Source: an uncultured Pirellulaceae bacterium (GTDB lineage Bacteria > Planctomycetota > Planctomycetia > Pirellulales > Pirellulaceae). From it: a stretch of DNA of 64,000 nt. The notes under the pieces are model-generated. The model was not told where the DNA came from, did not search any database, and worked only from the letters and a program-made list of their open reading frames with translations. The position numbers and the translations under genes were made by a program. The DNA lies in the NCBI GenBank assembly GCA_905480545.1, contig CAJQQR010000228.1, positions 1 through 64,000 on the forward strand, in the 5' to 3' direction. Shown one piece after another: positions 45,777-55,104 of the stretch. How positions within the stretch are numbered: the stretch's first letter is position 1; each line of letters starts with the position of its first letter.

Positions 45777-46631
45777 ATGCAACTTGTCAAAGTTCAATAT
45801 CAGAATCAGATTTTTGCCGGTGTACTTGTTGGCGATCTGGTGCACCTCGATGAACAGTCGGCGACCTCTCCGACACCGATTCTCGATTTCCTTGATTCCG
45901 ACAACCTTCTGGACAAACTGACTCACATCGCCGCAAATAATCCCGCAGTTCCATGTGAGACGGTAAAACTGCTTGCGCCCATTGACAGGCAGGAAGTTTG
46001 GGCAGCGGGAGTTACGTATATTCGCAGCAAGTCAGCGCGAATGGAAGAATCGGAAACGGCGGCCAGTTGCTACGACCGAGTTTATGAAGCAGATCGACCC
46101 GAGATCTTTTTTAAGGCAACTCCAAATCGAGTCATCGGACCGGGAGGAAATTTACGCATCCGCGTTGACTCTAAGTGGAACGTTCCAGAGCCTGAAATTA
46201 CGCTCGCGATTAACTCACGAAAAGAAATCGTTGGGTTCACTATCGGAAACGACATGAGCTCACGCGATATTGAAGGCGATAATCCGCTTTACTTACCGCA
46301 AGCGAAAGTCTACGACGCTTGCTGCGGCCTGGGACCAGCGATTACTCCAACTGAGAAGATGCCGACCAAATCGGATCTTGGGGTCGAACTGTCCATCTAC
46401 CGTGAAAGTGACAAAGTCTTTTCAGGTAAGACAGACGCATCTCAATTGGCCCGTGAATTCGACGAATTGGTCCAGTGGCTTGGACGCGACAATTCGTTCC
46501 CGGATGGTGCGTTCCTTCTAACGGGAACTGGCATCGTTCCCGACAGCGATTTCACATTGCTTCCCGGCGACGACATTCAAATCAACATTAATGGAATTGG
46601 AAAGCTTCAAAACGGGGTCGTCCAAGGCTAA
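45777..46631 (+). CDS. FAH-family hydrolase/dehydratase (2-keto-3-deoxy-acid type)
   Basis: 284 aa, cytoplasmic. RPEIFFKATPNRVIGPGG, VPEPEITLAINSRKEIVGFT and IGNDMSSRDIEGDNPLYLPQ carry the metal-binding acidic residues of the fumarylacetoacetate-hydrolase fold; VYDACCGLGPAITP and FLLTGTGIVPDSDFTLLPGD complete it. Members close to this form act on 2-keto-3-deoxy sugar acids. It sits 47 bases before a ketoglutarate-semialdehyde dehydrogenase, which suggests a dehydratase-dehydrogenase pair feeding 2-oxoglutarate, as in sugar-acid or pentose degradation. The exact sugar acid is an inference. Confidence 0.8.
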   Translation: MQLVKVQYQNQIFAGVLVGDLVHLDEQSATSPTPILDFLDSDNLLDKLTHIAANNPAVPCETVKLLAPIDRQEVWAAGVTYIRSKSARMEESETAASCYDRVYEADRPEIFFKATPNRVIGPGGNLRIRVDSKWNVPEPEITLAINSRKEIVGFTIGNDMSSRDIEGDNPLYLPQAKVYDACCGLGPAITPTEKMPTKSDLGVELSIYRESDKVFSGKTDASQLAREFDELVQWLGRDNSFPDGAFLLTGTGIVPDSDFTLLPGDDIQININGIGKLQNGVVQG

Positions 46632-46678
46632 CTCACGATTCAAACCAACTTAGACAACTCATAAATAAAAAGTAAATA

Positions 46679-48262
46679 ATGCAAAACGTTCTCATTAATG
46701 GTCAGTGGCGAGAAGCCAATTCATCAGGCAGTTTCTTCGCATCGAATCCAAACAACCGTGAAAAACTAACCGAAGAGTATCCGGTAAGCACTTGGGAAGA
46801 TTGCGACGAAGCCCTCAACGCTGCCGCCGAAGCGTTCGTTGAAATGCGGTTAATGGATCGTGAAAAAATTGCCATCTTTTTGGATACTTTCGCAGCACAA
46901 ATTGAAGAACGTGCTGATGAGCTTGTTGACATGGCCTTCACTGAAACCGGCTTGCCGAAATCGCCCAGGCTTGGTGATGTGGAATTGCCGCGGACAACCG
47001 GACAATTACGACAGGCAGCTGCTGCTGCAAAAAGTGGATCTTGGGCATTACCGACGATTGACACACAATTGAATATTCGTTCGGTCTTTGCCGGACTCGG
47101 CCCGGTCGTCGTTTTTGGCCCCAATAATTTCCCTTTCGCTTTCAATTCCGTCGCGGGTGGTGACTTCGCTGCCGCGATTGCATCTGGAAACCCGGTCATC
47201 GGAAAAGCGAACTCTTCGCATCCTGGAACCACACGGATCCTTGCCGAACAAGCGTTGAAGGCCGCTGAATTGACTGGAATGCCGAAGGCGATTGTACAGC
47301 TGCTCTATCGAACCGGGCATGCCGACGGTGAAAAGCTGGTCTCTGATCCGCGGGTTGGTGCGACCGGTTACACGGGTAGTCGTGGAGCTGGACTCAAACT
47401 CAAATCTGCCGCCGACGCTGCCGGAAAGCCGATTTACCTGGAACTTTCGAGCGTAAATCCAGTCATCATGTTGCCCGGTGCATTGACAGAACGTGGCAGC
47501 GAATTGGTTGACGAGTACGCCGGTAGTTGCTTGATGGGCACCGGGCAGTTCTGCACGAATCCGGGTGTTGTTTTCATTCCTTCTGGCACCGCTGGTGACG
47601 CATTCACAACTGGCGTAAAAGAAAAATTCGACGCAACACCGGCAGGAACACTCCTGTCTGAGGCAACCGAAAAATCCCTTTCCGAAAGCGTTTCGTTTCT
47701 TGAGAATAATGGTGCAACCAAAGTCACAACGGTCGCCGAAGCTGATTCAGGCAAGTTCTGTTGCCCGAATGCACTGCTAGTCACGACCGCCGAGAACTTC
47801 ATCAATCAACCCGAAGCGATGCAAACCGAAGCGTTTGGCAATGCAGCACTCTTCGTCACTTACGAGAACGATGGCCAACTTATCGACGCAGTCAATGCAC
47901 TCGAAGGCAATCTCACAGGCTGCATTTATTCTGATTCCGGTTCGAGCGACGATGCGTCCTATCAAAAGGTCGCCCCCCATTTGGCCCAAAAAGTCGGACG
48001 GATGCTCAACGACAAAATGCCGACTGGCGTCGCCGTTTCTGCGGCAATGAATCATGGTGGGCCGTACCCCGCTACCGGACATCCTGGCCACTCGGCTGTT
48101 GGAATCCCTGGTACGCTTCGCCGGTTTGCCATGCTTCAGTGTTACGATAACGTTCGTGAAGAACGCTTGCCAAGCCTCCTTCGTGACCAGTCTCCGTCCA
48201 GTGAAACTTGGCGTTTAATAGATGGGGCGTGGACCTGCGAAAGCGTAAAGCTGACCGTCTAG
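46679..48262 (+). CDS. Alpha-ketoglutaric semialdehyde dehydrogenase (ALDH)
   Basis: 527 aa. Catalytic Cys in SCLMGTGQFCTNPGVVFIP; base Glu in YLELSSVNPVIMLPGAL; cofactor loop in GPVVVFGPNNFPFAFNSVAG. The start MQNVLINGQWREANS and the 527-aa length match the 2,5-dioxovalerate/ketoglutaric-semialdehyde dehydrogenase group, which oxidises the semialdehyde to 2-oxoglutarate. With the FAH-family gene it forms a two-gene operon. It could also serve the hydroxyproline route encoded 14 kb away, whose last step uses the same aldehyde. No anomaly in the catalytic motifs. Confidence 0.88.
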   Translation: MQNVLINGQWREANSSGSFFASNPNNREKLTEEYPVSTWEDCDEALNAAAEAFVEMRLMDREKIAIFLDTFAAQIEERADELVDMAFTETGLPKSPRLGDVELPRTTGQLRQAAAAAKSGSWALPTIDTQLNIRSVFAGLGPVVVFGPNNFPFAFNSVAGGDFAAAIASGNPVIGKANSSHPGTTRILAEQALKAAELTGMPKAIVQLLYRTGHADGEKLVSDPRVGATGYTGSRGAGLKLKSAADAAGKPIYLELSSVNPVIMLPGALTERGSELVDEYAGSCLMGTGQFCTNPGVVFIPSGTAGDAFTTGVKEKFDATPAGTLLSEATEKSLSESVSFLENNGATKVTTVAEADSGKFCCPNALLVTTAENFINQPEAMQTEAFGNAALFVTYENDGQLIDAVNALEGNLTGCIYSDSGSSDDASYQKVAPHLAQKVGRMLNDKMPTGVAVSAAMNHGGPYPATGHPGHSAVGIPGTLRRFAMLQCYDNVREERLPSLLRDQSPSSETWRLIDGAWTCESVKLTV

Positions 48263-48319
48263 GTTCCATCGTGAAAGTTACTCATGTCACTTGTTGACCA
48301 AAAAGCGATCCCATTTTCG

Positions 48320-48808
48320 TTGAGAGACGTGAACGGGAACCTTCACACGATAAATAGCGAGCCAGGCAAATGGCAATTGCTGATCTTCCATCGGCACTTG
48401 GGCTGACCACCATGCCGCAAGCACGTCGCGCAGTTGCGGGATGCCCAGAAGGAACTTGATGCATCGAATGTCGTTGTGAAAATCGTTGCGTTCGACAACG
48501 ATTTCATGGCGAAAGCTTATGTTTCCAGCTCAGGTCTCACATGGCCCCTTCTTCTTGACTTAGACCAAAATCTTTATCGCAGATACTCGATGCAGCGGGG
48601 AACGTTCTGGCAACTTTACAATCCTCTTTCCATCCTGAAGTATCTACTGCTGATCGCAACCGGCACTGCTCCTGGAAAACCGGGGCGTGACTGGAATCAA
48701 ATGGGAGGCGATGTTCTAATCGATCCAGCTGGAATCATTCGAATGCATTTCGTCAGCAACAATCCTCACGATCGCCCCAGCGTCAATAAAATCCTCAGCC
48801 TCATATAG
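48320..48808 (+). CDS. Peroxiredoxin-like AhpC/TSA protein with an in-frame TGA (candidate selenoprotein)
   Basis: Reading through TGA 48404-48406 gives one thioredoxin-fold protein: LLIFHRHLG-U-PPCRKHVAQL, then VVVKIVAFDNDFMAKAYVSS, LTWPLLLDLDQNLYRRYSMQ and DVLIDPAGIIRMHFVSNN. The TGA lies at the first Cys of the CxxC centre of AhpC/TSA_2-type proteins, where known relatives have C-x-x-C, so the site reads U-x-x-C. A hairpin follows 8 nt later. No good start exists in this frame: TTG 48320 is assumed. ATG 48285 (MSLVDQ) would fit well but is one base out of frame, across an AAAA run. Either an assembly indel or a start at TTG explains this. It follows the ketoglutarate-semialdehyde gene by 57 bases. 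Confidence 0.7.
48415..48439 (+). promoter_or_regulatory. SECIS-like hairpin after the TGA of the peroxiredoxin-like gene
   Basis: CCGCAA (48415-48420) pairs perfectly with TTGCGG (48434-48439); within it GC pairs with GC and the apical loop ACGUCGC carries G-U at 19-20 nt after the UGA. That is about the spacing of the fdhF element. Two bases (AG) bulge on the 3' side. Confidence 0.5.
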
Positions 48809-48905
48809 CCATAAGGGTTCTTTCCGCTTCGAGGATCGCATCAGAGTATCGTCTATCCTATTGCCCCATTCGATGGTCGGTCCTATTTGCGTACCGCCCC
48901 CCCCT

Positions 48906-49757
48906 TTAATCTCTAAGTGACTCTTCCTGATCTTTGTAGTCTCGGCCGACAACACAAACCAGAGATGCACCAAAAAGAATCGTGATGGTAACGTAAAAAA
49001 TCCAAAGTAGAACGGCCAGGAATACGCCCACAATTCCAAATGCCGTATAGCGATCGCTGATCACAAAAGTAGACAGGAGATAACGACCTGGCTCCCATAG
49101 AATCGCCGTTAACAAACCGCCTTGAATGGCGTGACGCCAAAAAATCTTTTGTCTAGGCACGATTTGAAATACCGTGGCGAACAAGATCGCGTTAAGCGTA
49201 GTCGAGGCCGCAAGCTGACCCGACCACCAAACGTATTCGACGTTAAAACGCTCCGGAATATAAGACGCCGCAAACTCTATCGAGAAATTGATTGCGAAAT
49301 TGATCAGGACAGCAATGATCACTAACACCATCATCAAAAAGGTGACCAGCCGATGAAATAACATCTGACGCAGGTTCTTCCCAACGGCAAACGCTTCCTT
49401 TGGAGCCTGCCAAATCTTGCTGAAACCACGTTCAAGATTCGCAAACAAAGCGACGGTAAAAGCCAAGAGCGTCACGATGCTAACAGAGCCAGAGAAATTG
49501 GCGTTCGCCTGGATATTGTTCAGTTGGGAAGCCACAGTATCTGCAAAATTTTGGGAAGTCTGATCAGCGATCATGTCAATCAACTGGACTTCCAATTCTT
49601 GGACATAGTTCGAACCGCCCAACAGCCAGCCGCACGAAGCCAAAAGGACCAAGATTAGTGGAAACAACGCCATCGCCGCATAGAAACTGACGGCCGCTGC
49701 AATGAAGGTTCCGTCGACCTCAAACCACAATTGGATAGTTTTCCAAAGTCTTCTCAT
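48906..49757 (-). CDS. YihY/BrkB-family inner-membrane protein
   Basis: 283 aa with about six membrane spans. Family signatures: FIAAAVSFYAAMALFPLILV near the N terminus, VSIVTLLAFTVALFANLERG and GFSKIWQAP, and AIQGGLLTAILWEPGRYLLS with TAFGIVGVFLAVLLWIFY. The protein is called a ribonuclease BN homologue in old annotation, but is a membrane protein of unknown transport-like function. It is convergent with the candidate selenoprotein, 97 bases away. Confidence 0.9.
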   Translation of the reverse strand: MRRLWKTIQLWFEVDGTFIAAAVSFYAAMALFPLILVLLASCGWLLGGSNYVQELEVQLIDMIADQTSQNFADTVASQLNNIQANANFSGSVSIVTLLAFTVALFANLERGFSKIWQAPKEAFAVGKNLRQMLFHRLVTFLMMVLVIIAVLINFAINFSIEFAASYIPERFNVEYVWWSGQLAASTTLNAILFATVFQIVPRQKIFWRHAIQGGLLTAILWEPGRYLLSTFVISDRYTAFGIVGVFLAVLLWIFYVTITILFGASLVCVVGRDYKDQEESLRD

Positions 49758-50437
49758 AACAGCCCCCGATTCCTCTGACTCAATGCTGTTGCATCAAAAC
49801 GCAATCACTTTTTGATTTTTTGAGGTTCACGACAACGCAAGTTGTACAGGTACTCAATCTGTTTCGATGAATCCATGTTGTTCGAATTGTAGCACAGTGC
49901 TTTTGGAGATTACATTCGGCGACCCAAACCAAAATTTTGATTGTTCTTTCCGGGTTTTTAAACGCTCGCGTTGACTCTCATCTGAGAGCAACGTTTTCAT
50001 TACCTTTTTCCATTTGGCGACCTGTGCATCAAGCCCCGCATCTTGTTACGTTTAGTTCTGTTTTGTGCCTCGCTTCGGAAAATCCAATTAGATCCATCGC
50101 AAACTCGAGCTTGCCATGCACATGCGGATCCTTGTTGTGCTTTCAGTCGTCAGGAAAGAGTTCAAATGCGTTTAAAAGACCCTTGTCTGCTTTGGAGACG
50201 CTCACTCCGATTTGGGCCAGTATCAATTCGGGCAATTGAGTCTTTTTAAACGCATTGGTCTGTGGCCCCCAACATACCAAACAAATTCCCAAGTGATTTC
50301 AAGGAGGGTTATAACTGTGGTCTTGCATTGGAGGGTTGTCGCTTTTTTTGAATCTCACTTCAATTTAAAATCGAACCCAACTTCTCATGCCTTTCTGTTC
50401 GTCGAACTGTTTTTTCGCCACAAAATCGAGAGTAAAA
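49758..50437. other. Long gap upstream of the PQQ-propeller gene
   Basis: Open frames here (49937-50239, 50212-50571) are in other phases than the downstream gene. A strong AAGGAGG at about 50300-50306 precedes a GTG at 50317 whose frame overlaps the real gene in another phase. I do not call it. Confidence 0.45.
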
Positions 50438-51787
50438 ATGTTCAAATGTCTTCGAATTTGGTCGATCTCACTTTTATCCGTTTTTTTGATCTGCGGGGAC
50501 CTTCGTGCGGACAACTGGACTCAATTCCGAGGACCGAAATGGGACGGATCCACACAGTCGTCGCCATCTAAATGGGATGCTTCAGAAAACGTTCGTTGGA
50601 AAATTGAACTTCAAGGCGAAGGTTGGTCTAGCCCTGTATTTTGGGGTGATATGCTTTTCCTAACGGTTGCCGTACCGGACGAAGGTGGGAAAGAAACCAC
50701 TCGCCCACAACCGTATTCCGGTGGCGGCGGTCAGCGCCGGTCAGATTTAACCAATATAATGTACCGATTTGAATTGATTTGTTTGGACAGGAATTCAGGA
50801 AAAGAAGTTTGGCGCAAAATCGCTAAAACGGCGAAGCCATCGCTGCCTCGTCACAGCTCCAACAGCTACGCGACCGAGACACCCATCACTGATGGAAAAT
50901 TTGTCTACGCCTACTTTGGGATGACCGGCTTATTCTGCTATGACTTGGTGGGAAATCTTCAATGGAGCAAGAATATCGGATCATTCAAGATGCGTGCCGG
51001 TTGGGGTACTTCCAGTTCCCCGATACTGTTTAATCAGACGCTATTTGTACAGGTTGATAACGAGGAACAATCATTCGTTGTCGCCCTCGACGCGGCGACG
51101 GGCAAAGAAAAATGGCGGGCGAATCGAAATGAACCCTCACAATACAGCTCACCGATCATCTGGCAAAACAGTCGGCGAAAGGAGTTGATCGTTGGTGGGC
51201 AAGTCTATCGATCTTATGATCCTGAAAACGGTAAACTCCTGTGGTCTCTCGATATGTCCAAAGGACGCAGTTCAGCGACGCCCATCGCTGTCGGCGAGAG
51301 ATTGTATGTCGGCACCGAATTCCGCAATCGTGGTGGAGCGGACGACGGTGGTGGATTTCTGTTCTGCGTGAGACCTGGCGGAAAAGGAGACATTACACCA
51401 AGCGGCAAGGCTGCATCGAACGACGCAGTCGCGTGGAAGATTGAAAAGTCAGGAATCCAGATGGCGTCTCCTGTTTATTGTCGGGGGCACATTTATCTTT
51501 TGGAACGTCGCGGAGGAATCGTCAATTGCATCAACGCTGAATCTGGTGTGGTTGTGTATAGAAAAAGAGTCCCAACCGCCAGCGCTTTTTGGGCGTCGCC
51601 TTGGACGGATGGAGAACGAGTCTTCTGTCTTGATGGCGACGGAACAACTCATGTATTGTCAGGAGGGAAAACGTTTGGAGTCATTAGCCGAAACAAGATT
51701 GACGAGCAATCTTGGTCATCGCCAAGCGTTTCCAATGGGATGCTTTTTTTGCGAACGATTGACCGGCTCTATTGCATCGGCAACTGA
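50438..51787 (+). CDS. Secreted PQQ-like beta-propeller protein
   Basis: 449 aa. Signal peptide (MFKCLRIWSISLLSVFLICG) then NWTQFRGPKWDGS, the typical planctomycete opening of outer-membrane-assembly-like (PQQ) propellers. Blades carry alternating A-x-D-x-x-T/S-G-x-x-x-W patterns (ALDAATGKEKWRANRNE, YDPENGKLLWSLDMSKGRS). The fold binds sugars, quinone or proteins; PQQ-binding itself is not shown, since key Trp and Arg positions cannot be judged by eye. ATG 50438 directly starts the signal peptide. Confidence 0.85.
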   Translation: MFKCLRIWSISLLSVFLICGDLRADNWTQFRGPKWDGSTQSSPSKWDASENVRWKIELQGEGWSSPVFWGDMLFLTVAVPDEGGKETTRPQPYSGGGGQRRSDLTNIMYRFELICLDRNSGKEVWRKIAKTAKPSLPRHSSNSYATETPITDGKFVYAYFGMTGLFCYDLVGNLQWSKNIGSFKMRAGWGTSSSPILFNQTLFVQVDNEEQSFVVALDAATGKEKWRANRNEPSQYSSPIIWQNSRRKELIVGGQVYRSYDPENGKLLWSLDMSKGRSSATPIAVGERLYVGTEFRNRGGADDGGGFLFCVRPGGKGDITPSGKAASNDAVAWKIEKSGIQMASPVYCRGHIYLLERRGGIVNCINAESGVVVYRKRVPTASAFWASPWTDGERVFCLDGDGTTHVLSGGKTFGVISRNKIDEQSWSSPSVSNGMLFLRTIDRLYCIGN

Positions 51788-52760
51788 GAAGAAAATGTAA
51801 AGTGGGACGCTTCCTAGATGTGTTTTGAGCAGTCTTCAAAACGGCGATGCGAAGACGATTTGTTTGAAAAACAAAAAGAATCGGGTTCTCCCCGACGGTC
51901 AATGAAAACCCGAAAACCAAAACGCTTTCACTATTTATTCTTATCTTTTTCCGAGACGAATCTTTCCCATCATACGTCCAGACATCGCACTAAGCCGCAG
52001 GGAAAGCAAACGGATTGTTGATAGCGGTGACTTCAAGCGGTGGGCGTTAGGACCGACGTTACAGAGCCTTTCAGTTCCGCTCGTCACGCTAAACTCCCCA
52101 GTCCCAACAGCGAAAAACAGATTGCTTTAGATGCACGCAAACTGTCCCCAACACCCTCAGACAAAAAGACCGTATCGCCATTCTTGACAATTTATTGGTA
52201 GTCGAGCGTACTCCAAGCGAAGGGTCCTGGGCCCAATTCTTCTTCCGGCTCCGCTACACCGGAACCCACGATTTTGCCAACGTGACTCGCTTTACCCTAA
52301 CCCCAACCGTTTCGAGTGACGTCGGATCCGGCTTGTTGGTTGCGTCATCGCCGCTTGCTTTGATAGTCATTGTCTGCGCATGACAGGTCTGGCCAATCGC
52401 AATCACCAATATGACCCCTCAATGGGCCAACAAGGTGTGCTTCATCGTTGCTTCTCCAATAAAAACGTAATTGTCAACGAGCGACAGAATTTAACTACGA
52501 TCGCACTTTGCAATGATGCATCAGTTCAGAGAAGATCACGCCAAGTTTTTTCATTTTTCAATCCCCGTATCCTTCCAGTCGCAACGACACTCCTCCGCGG
52601 CCTAAAACGCATGCCAGGATTTTATTTTTACCAGCAACAAGCAGGAGAATTAAAGTCAATCAATTTTGGCGCTATGCATTCAATTCGGCCGCGATGATCC
52701 GTTATGCTATGAAGTATCAACAGCACCTAGGAATCGTTAATCAAACTTTTCTCGATCTCA
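51788..52760. other. Long gap with no recognised gene
   Basis: A minus-strand frame near 52260-52376 begins MTIKASGDDATNKPD and stops after about 38 residues; a plus-strand frame at 52195-52383 is unrelated. Neither matches a known family. This may be the relic of a gene between the two secreted proteins. Confidence 0.35.
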
Positions 52761-53567
52761 ATGAATAGCAGTCAAATGAAAATTAATGTGACAGTTTCCT
52801 CCCGAATCGGACTCCAGCTTTTGTTATTCGGGGTTGCCTTGGCAACTTTATGTAACGCGCAGGATTCAGAAGTAGAAAGTGGCGGATTGCAAAAACTGAC
52901 TGCCGAAGACACGCCTCTCTTGCCGGGCGAAAAAATTGCGTTTTTCGGTGATTCGATCACGATGCAGGGTGGTTTTATTCAACTCACTGACAAAGCAATC
53001 AAGGAAAGTGCAAACACAAAAGACTTGGAGATCAAGCTGTTTAAACATGGACTAAACGGAGGCCGGGTACCAACCGTGCTCAAAGGGAATTCGCCTTGGG
53101 GAAGTCTTGGCGGGAGCATGCATTCTTTACTCGAGAAAGAGAAGCCAACCGTCGTCGTAATCTATTTGGGAATCAATGATGTGTGGCATGGTGAAAAAGG
53201 CACATCGAAAGCGGATTTCAAATCGGGTCTCAAGAAGATGGTGGCGATGTGCAAAGAACAGAAAGCGACAATTCTATTGTGCACACCAACCGTGATCGGC
53301 GAAGAAACCGAAGACAACAAGCTGAACCAGACGTTGCGAGAGTACGCAAAAATAACTCGAGGATTGGCAGCTGATGAAAAGCTACCCGTTTGTGACCTTC
53401 ACACTATCTTCGTCGAGAAACTCATAAAGGTGAACCCCGAGAACAAACATAAGGGAAACCTTACGTATGACGGTGTGCACATGAACGCGCAGGGTAACTC
53501 TCTGATTGCGGATCAAATTGCCGGTGCAATTCATGGTGCCTGCAAAATGCGAAACAGGGAAAAATAA
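52761..53567 (+). CDS. Secreted SGNH/GDSL-type esterase
   Basis: 268 aa. After a signal peptide (about 12-35, GLQLLLFGVALATLCNA), block I is KIAFFGDSITMQGGF with the nucleophile Ser, block II NGGRVPTVLKGNSPWG, block III VVVIYLGINDVWHGEKG and block V TYDGVHMNAQGNSLIADQIA with the Asp-His pair. It hydrolyses an acyl or acetyl ester, probably from polysaccharides. ATG 52761 or 52776 are both in frame and reach the same signal. Confidence 0.88.
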   Translation: MNSSQMKINVTVSSRIGLQLLLFGVALATLCNAQDSEVESGGLQKLTAEDTPLLPGEKIAFFGDSITMQGGFIQLTDKAIKESANTKDLEIKLFKHGLNGGRVPTVLKGNSPWGSLGGSMHSLLEKEKPTVVVIYLGINDVWHGEKGTSKADFKSGLKKMVAMCKEQKATILLCTPTVIGEETEDNKLNQTLREYAKITRGLAADEKLPVCDLHTIFVEKLIKVNPENKHKGNLTYDGVHMNAQGNSLIADQIAGAIHGACKMRNREK

Positions 53568-53722
53568 TTACTGGCCATGGTCTTTATTGACTGGACAATT
53601 GTCGCTTGAAAAAGAGAGGCACGAAAAAAGGTTGGGGGGCCAAATAGATAACAAGAAAACGACGGTCATCAAGAAGACGATGTCCGTAGAATAGCTTAGC
53701 GACGCGTTTCTTTAGAATTCTT

Positions 53723-54685
53723 TTAAAACAGGTGCCATGCTTTGGCCTCGAATTCCTTTTCCAGCTCTGGATCGTTCGCGCGTTTGATCAGGTCGTAGTA
53801 GGCGTAAGGATATTTGAAAACGTGTCCAAGCCCCAGACGCTTTTCATTTCGCTTTTTCCAATATTGAGTTTCATCTGGTCGGAGCTTGCTAAATGCGTGA
53901 TCCTTGATTTTGCGGTCTCCCATTTGCGGCCCCATTTGCGTCACGGTCACGTACTTTCGAAACGCCGTTCGACAGCTTTCAGCCCATTCTAAATCGCCCA
54001 TGTCAGCCATCTCTACCAATGACTGTCCGAACGTCAGCATGTGACCGGAAAACCCCTGGCCAAATCCGACGAAGCGATCGATCGCGTTACTGGCTTCTTT
54101 CAAAATGAATCGGGCAGAGGCCTTTGAGTCCGAAAAATCAGGCGGGTTAATACTCGCGTCGGGTTTCACATCTCGCCACGGCTTGAATGCTCGAATCAAT
54201 TTGCAAACGCCTTCAACTCGTTCAGACGTCGCTGTCTCTGGTAAGAATCGAAAAGCTTTGATCGCATGCATAGCAAAGATGGCGTCGTGTCCAACTTGAC
54301 ATAAAACCCCACCACCTTCTGCCAAAGCCTTGCCAATTTTTTCTGTCGCTTTTTCAACCGGATCCCCTTCGGGGAACGGCTCGCATAGCTTGGTATTGGC
54401 CCAACTCTTGTCAAATAAATCAACAATCCGACTGGCCGTCGGGTCATCGAATTTGTTGTCGACACACATCATGTGCGCCGAAATCATTGCGGCACCCCGA
54501 TGGCCATCTCCGAAATAGTTCATCCTATGCGATCGTGCCAACGCATTAATCCCAAGCGTAACTAGTCGTTTGTCAGCCAACCTTTTTTCATCGGCTGCCA
54601 CCGCGTTTGGGTACGTCAGCATGGAGCCAGCCATGATGGCCGCACTGCCAACAGCAAATTCTCTTCGGTCTGGTTTTCTGTTCAT
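53723..54685 (-). CDS. Hypothetical protein with a Tat-type signal, 320 aa
   Basis: Begins MNRKPDRREFAVGSAAIMAG, a twin-Arg signal, then an about 290-residue globular region I do not recognise. Conserved-looking His/Asp positions (RSHRMNYFGDGHRGAAMISA) and several Cys (MMCVDNKFDD, GGGVLCQVGHDA) suggest a cofactor or metal. The C terminus is KEFEAKAWHLF. The gene stands alone. Possible relatives are planctomycete-only; no function is invented. Confidence 0.65.
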   Translation of the reverse strand: MNRKPDRREFAVGSAAIMAGSMLTYPNAVAADEKRLADKRLVTLGINALARSHRMNYFGDGHRGAAMISAHMMCVDNKFDDPTASRIVDLFDKSWANTKLCEPFPEGDPVEKATEKIGKALAEGGGVLCQVGHDAIFAMHAIKAFRFLPETATSERVEGVCKLIRAFKPWRDVKPDASINPPDFSDSKASARFILKEASNAIDRFVGFGQGFSGHMLTFGQSLVEMADMGDLEWAESCRTAFRKYVTVTQMGPQMGDRKIKDHAFSKLRPDETQYWKKRNEKRLGLGHVFKYPYAYYDLIKRANDPELEKEFEAKAWHLF

Positions 54686-55104
54686 TTCGTCGCAATGATT
54701 GATGAGTGATCGATGGATCGCCTATGGCTGGATACCGCTTAATTTTTTTGCGGAAAACAACGTCCGCCATTGGCCGATTCTACCGCATGAAAACGAAGAA
54801 GACAGGTTAAAGAATCAACACGTTGGCCGCGAACTGATATTCAAATCAGCCCCAAATCGATGCGTTTGAATCGGTCCGCATTGCAAAACAAGTTGACTTT
54901 GACCGGAAAATAGACGGTTCGGTCCAAAAATATTGCCCTTGATCGAGCCTCTTGTCCAAATAACGGCAATTGCGAAAGGGCTGTTAAACCACTTCTACTC
55001 GACCCAGCTTCAATACAAACGAATGAACGACAGACGCAACAGCGACAAACAAACATGATTCATGGTGTGTCTTTGCGAATGGTGATTTCAATTGCCGCGA
55101 GGGG
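54686..55104. other. Gap between two minus-strand genes
   Basis: Small overlapping frames only; nothing recognised. It should include the promoter of the Tat-signal protein. Confidence 0.45.

Noticed and set aside
48272..48298. GTG 48272 as start of the peroxiredoxin-like gene, with a second in-frame TGA at 48296
   Set aside because: It would need two recoded TGAs in one gene, the first directly after a Cys with no homology support. A TTG start or a one-base indel is simpler.
50300..50571. A frame with a strong AAGGAGG and GTG at 50317
   Set aside because: It runs into the PQQ-propeller gene in a different phase and has no family resemblance.
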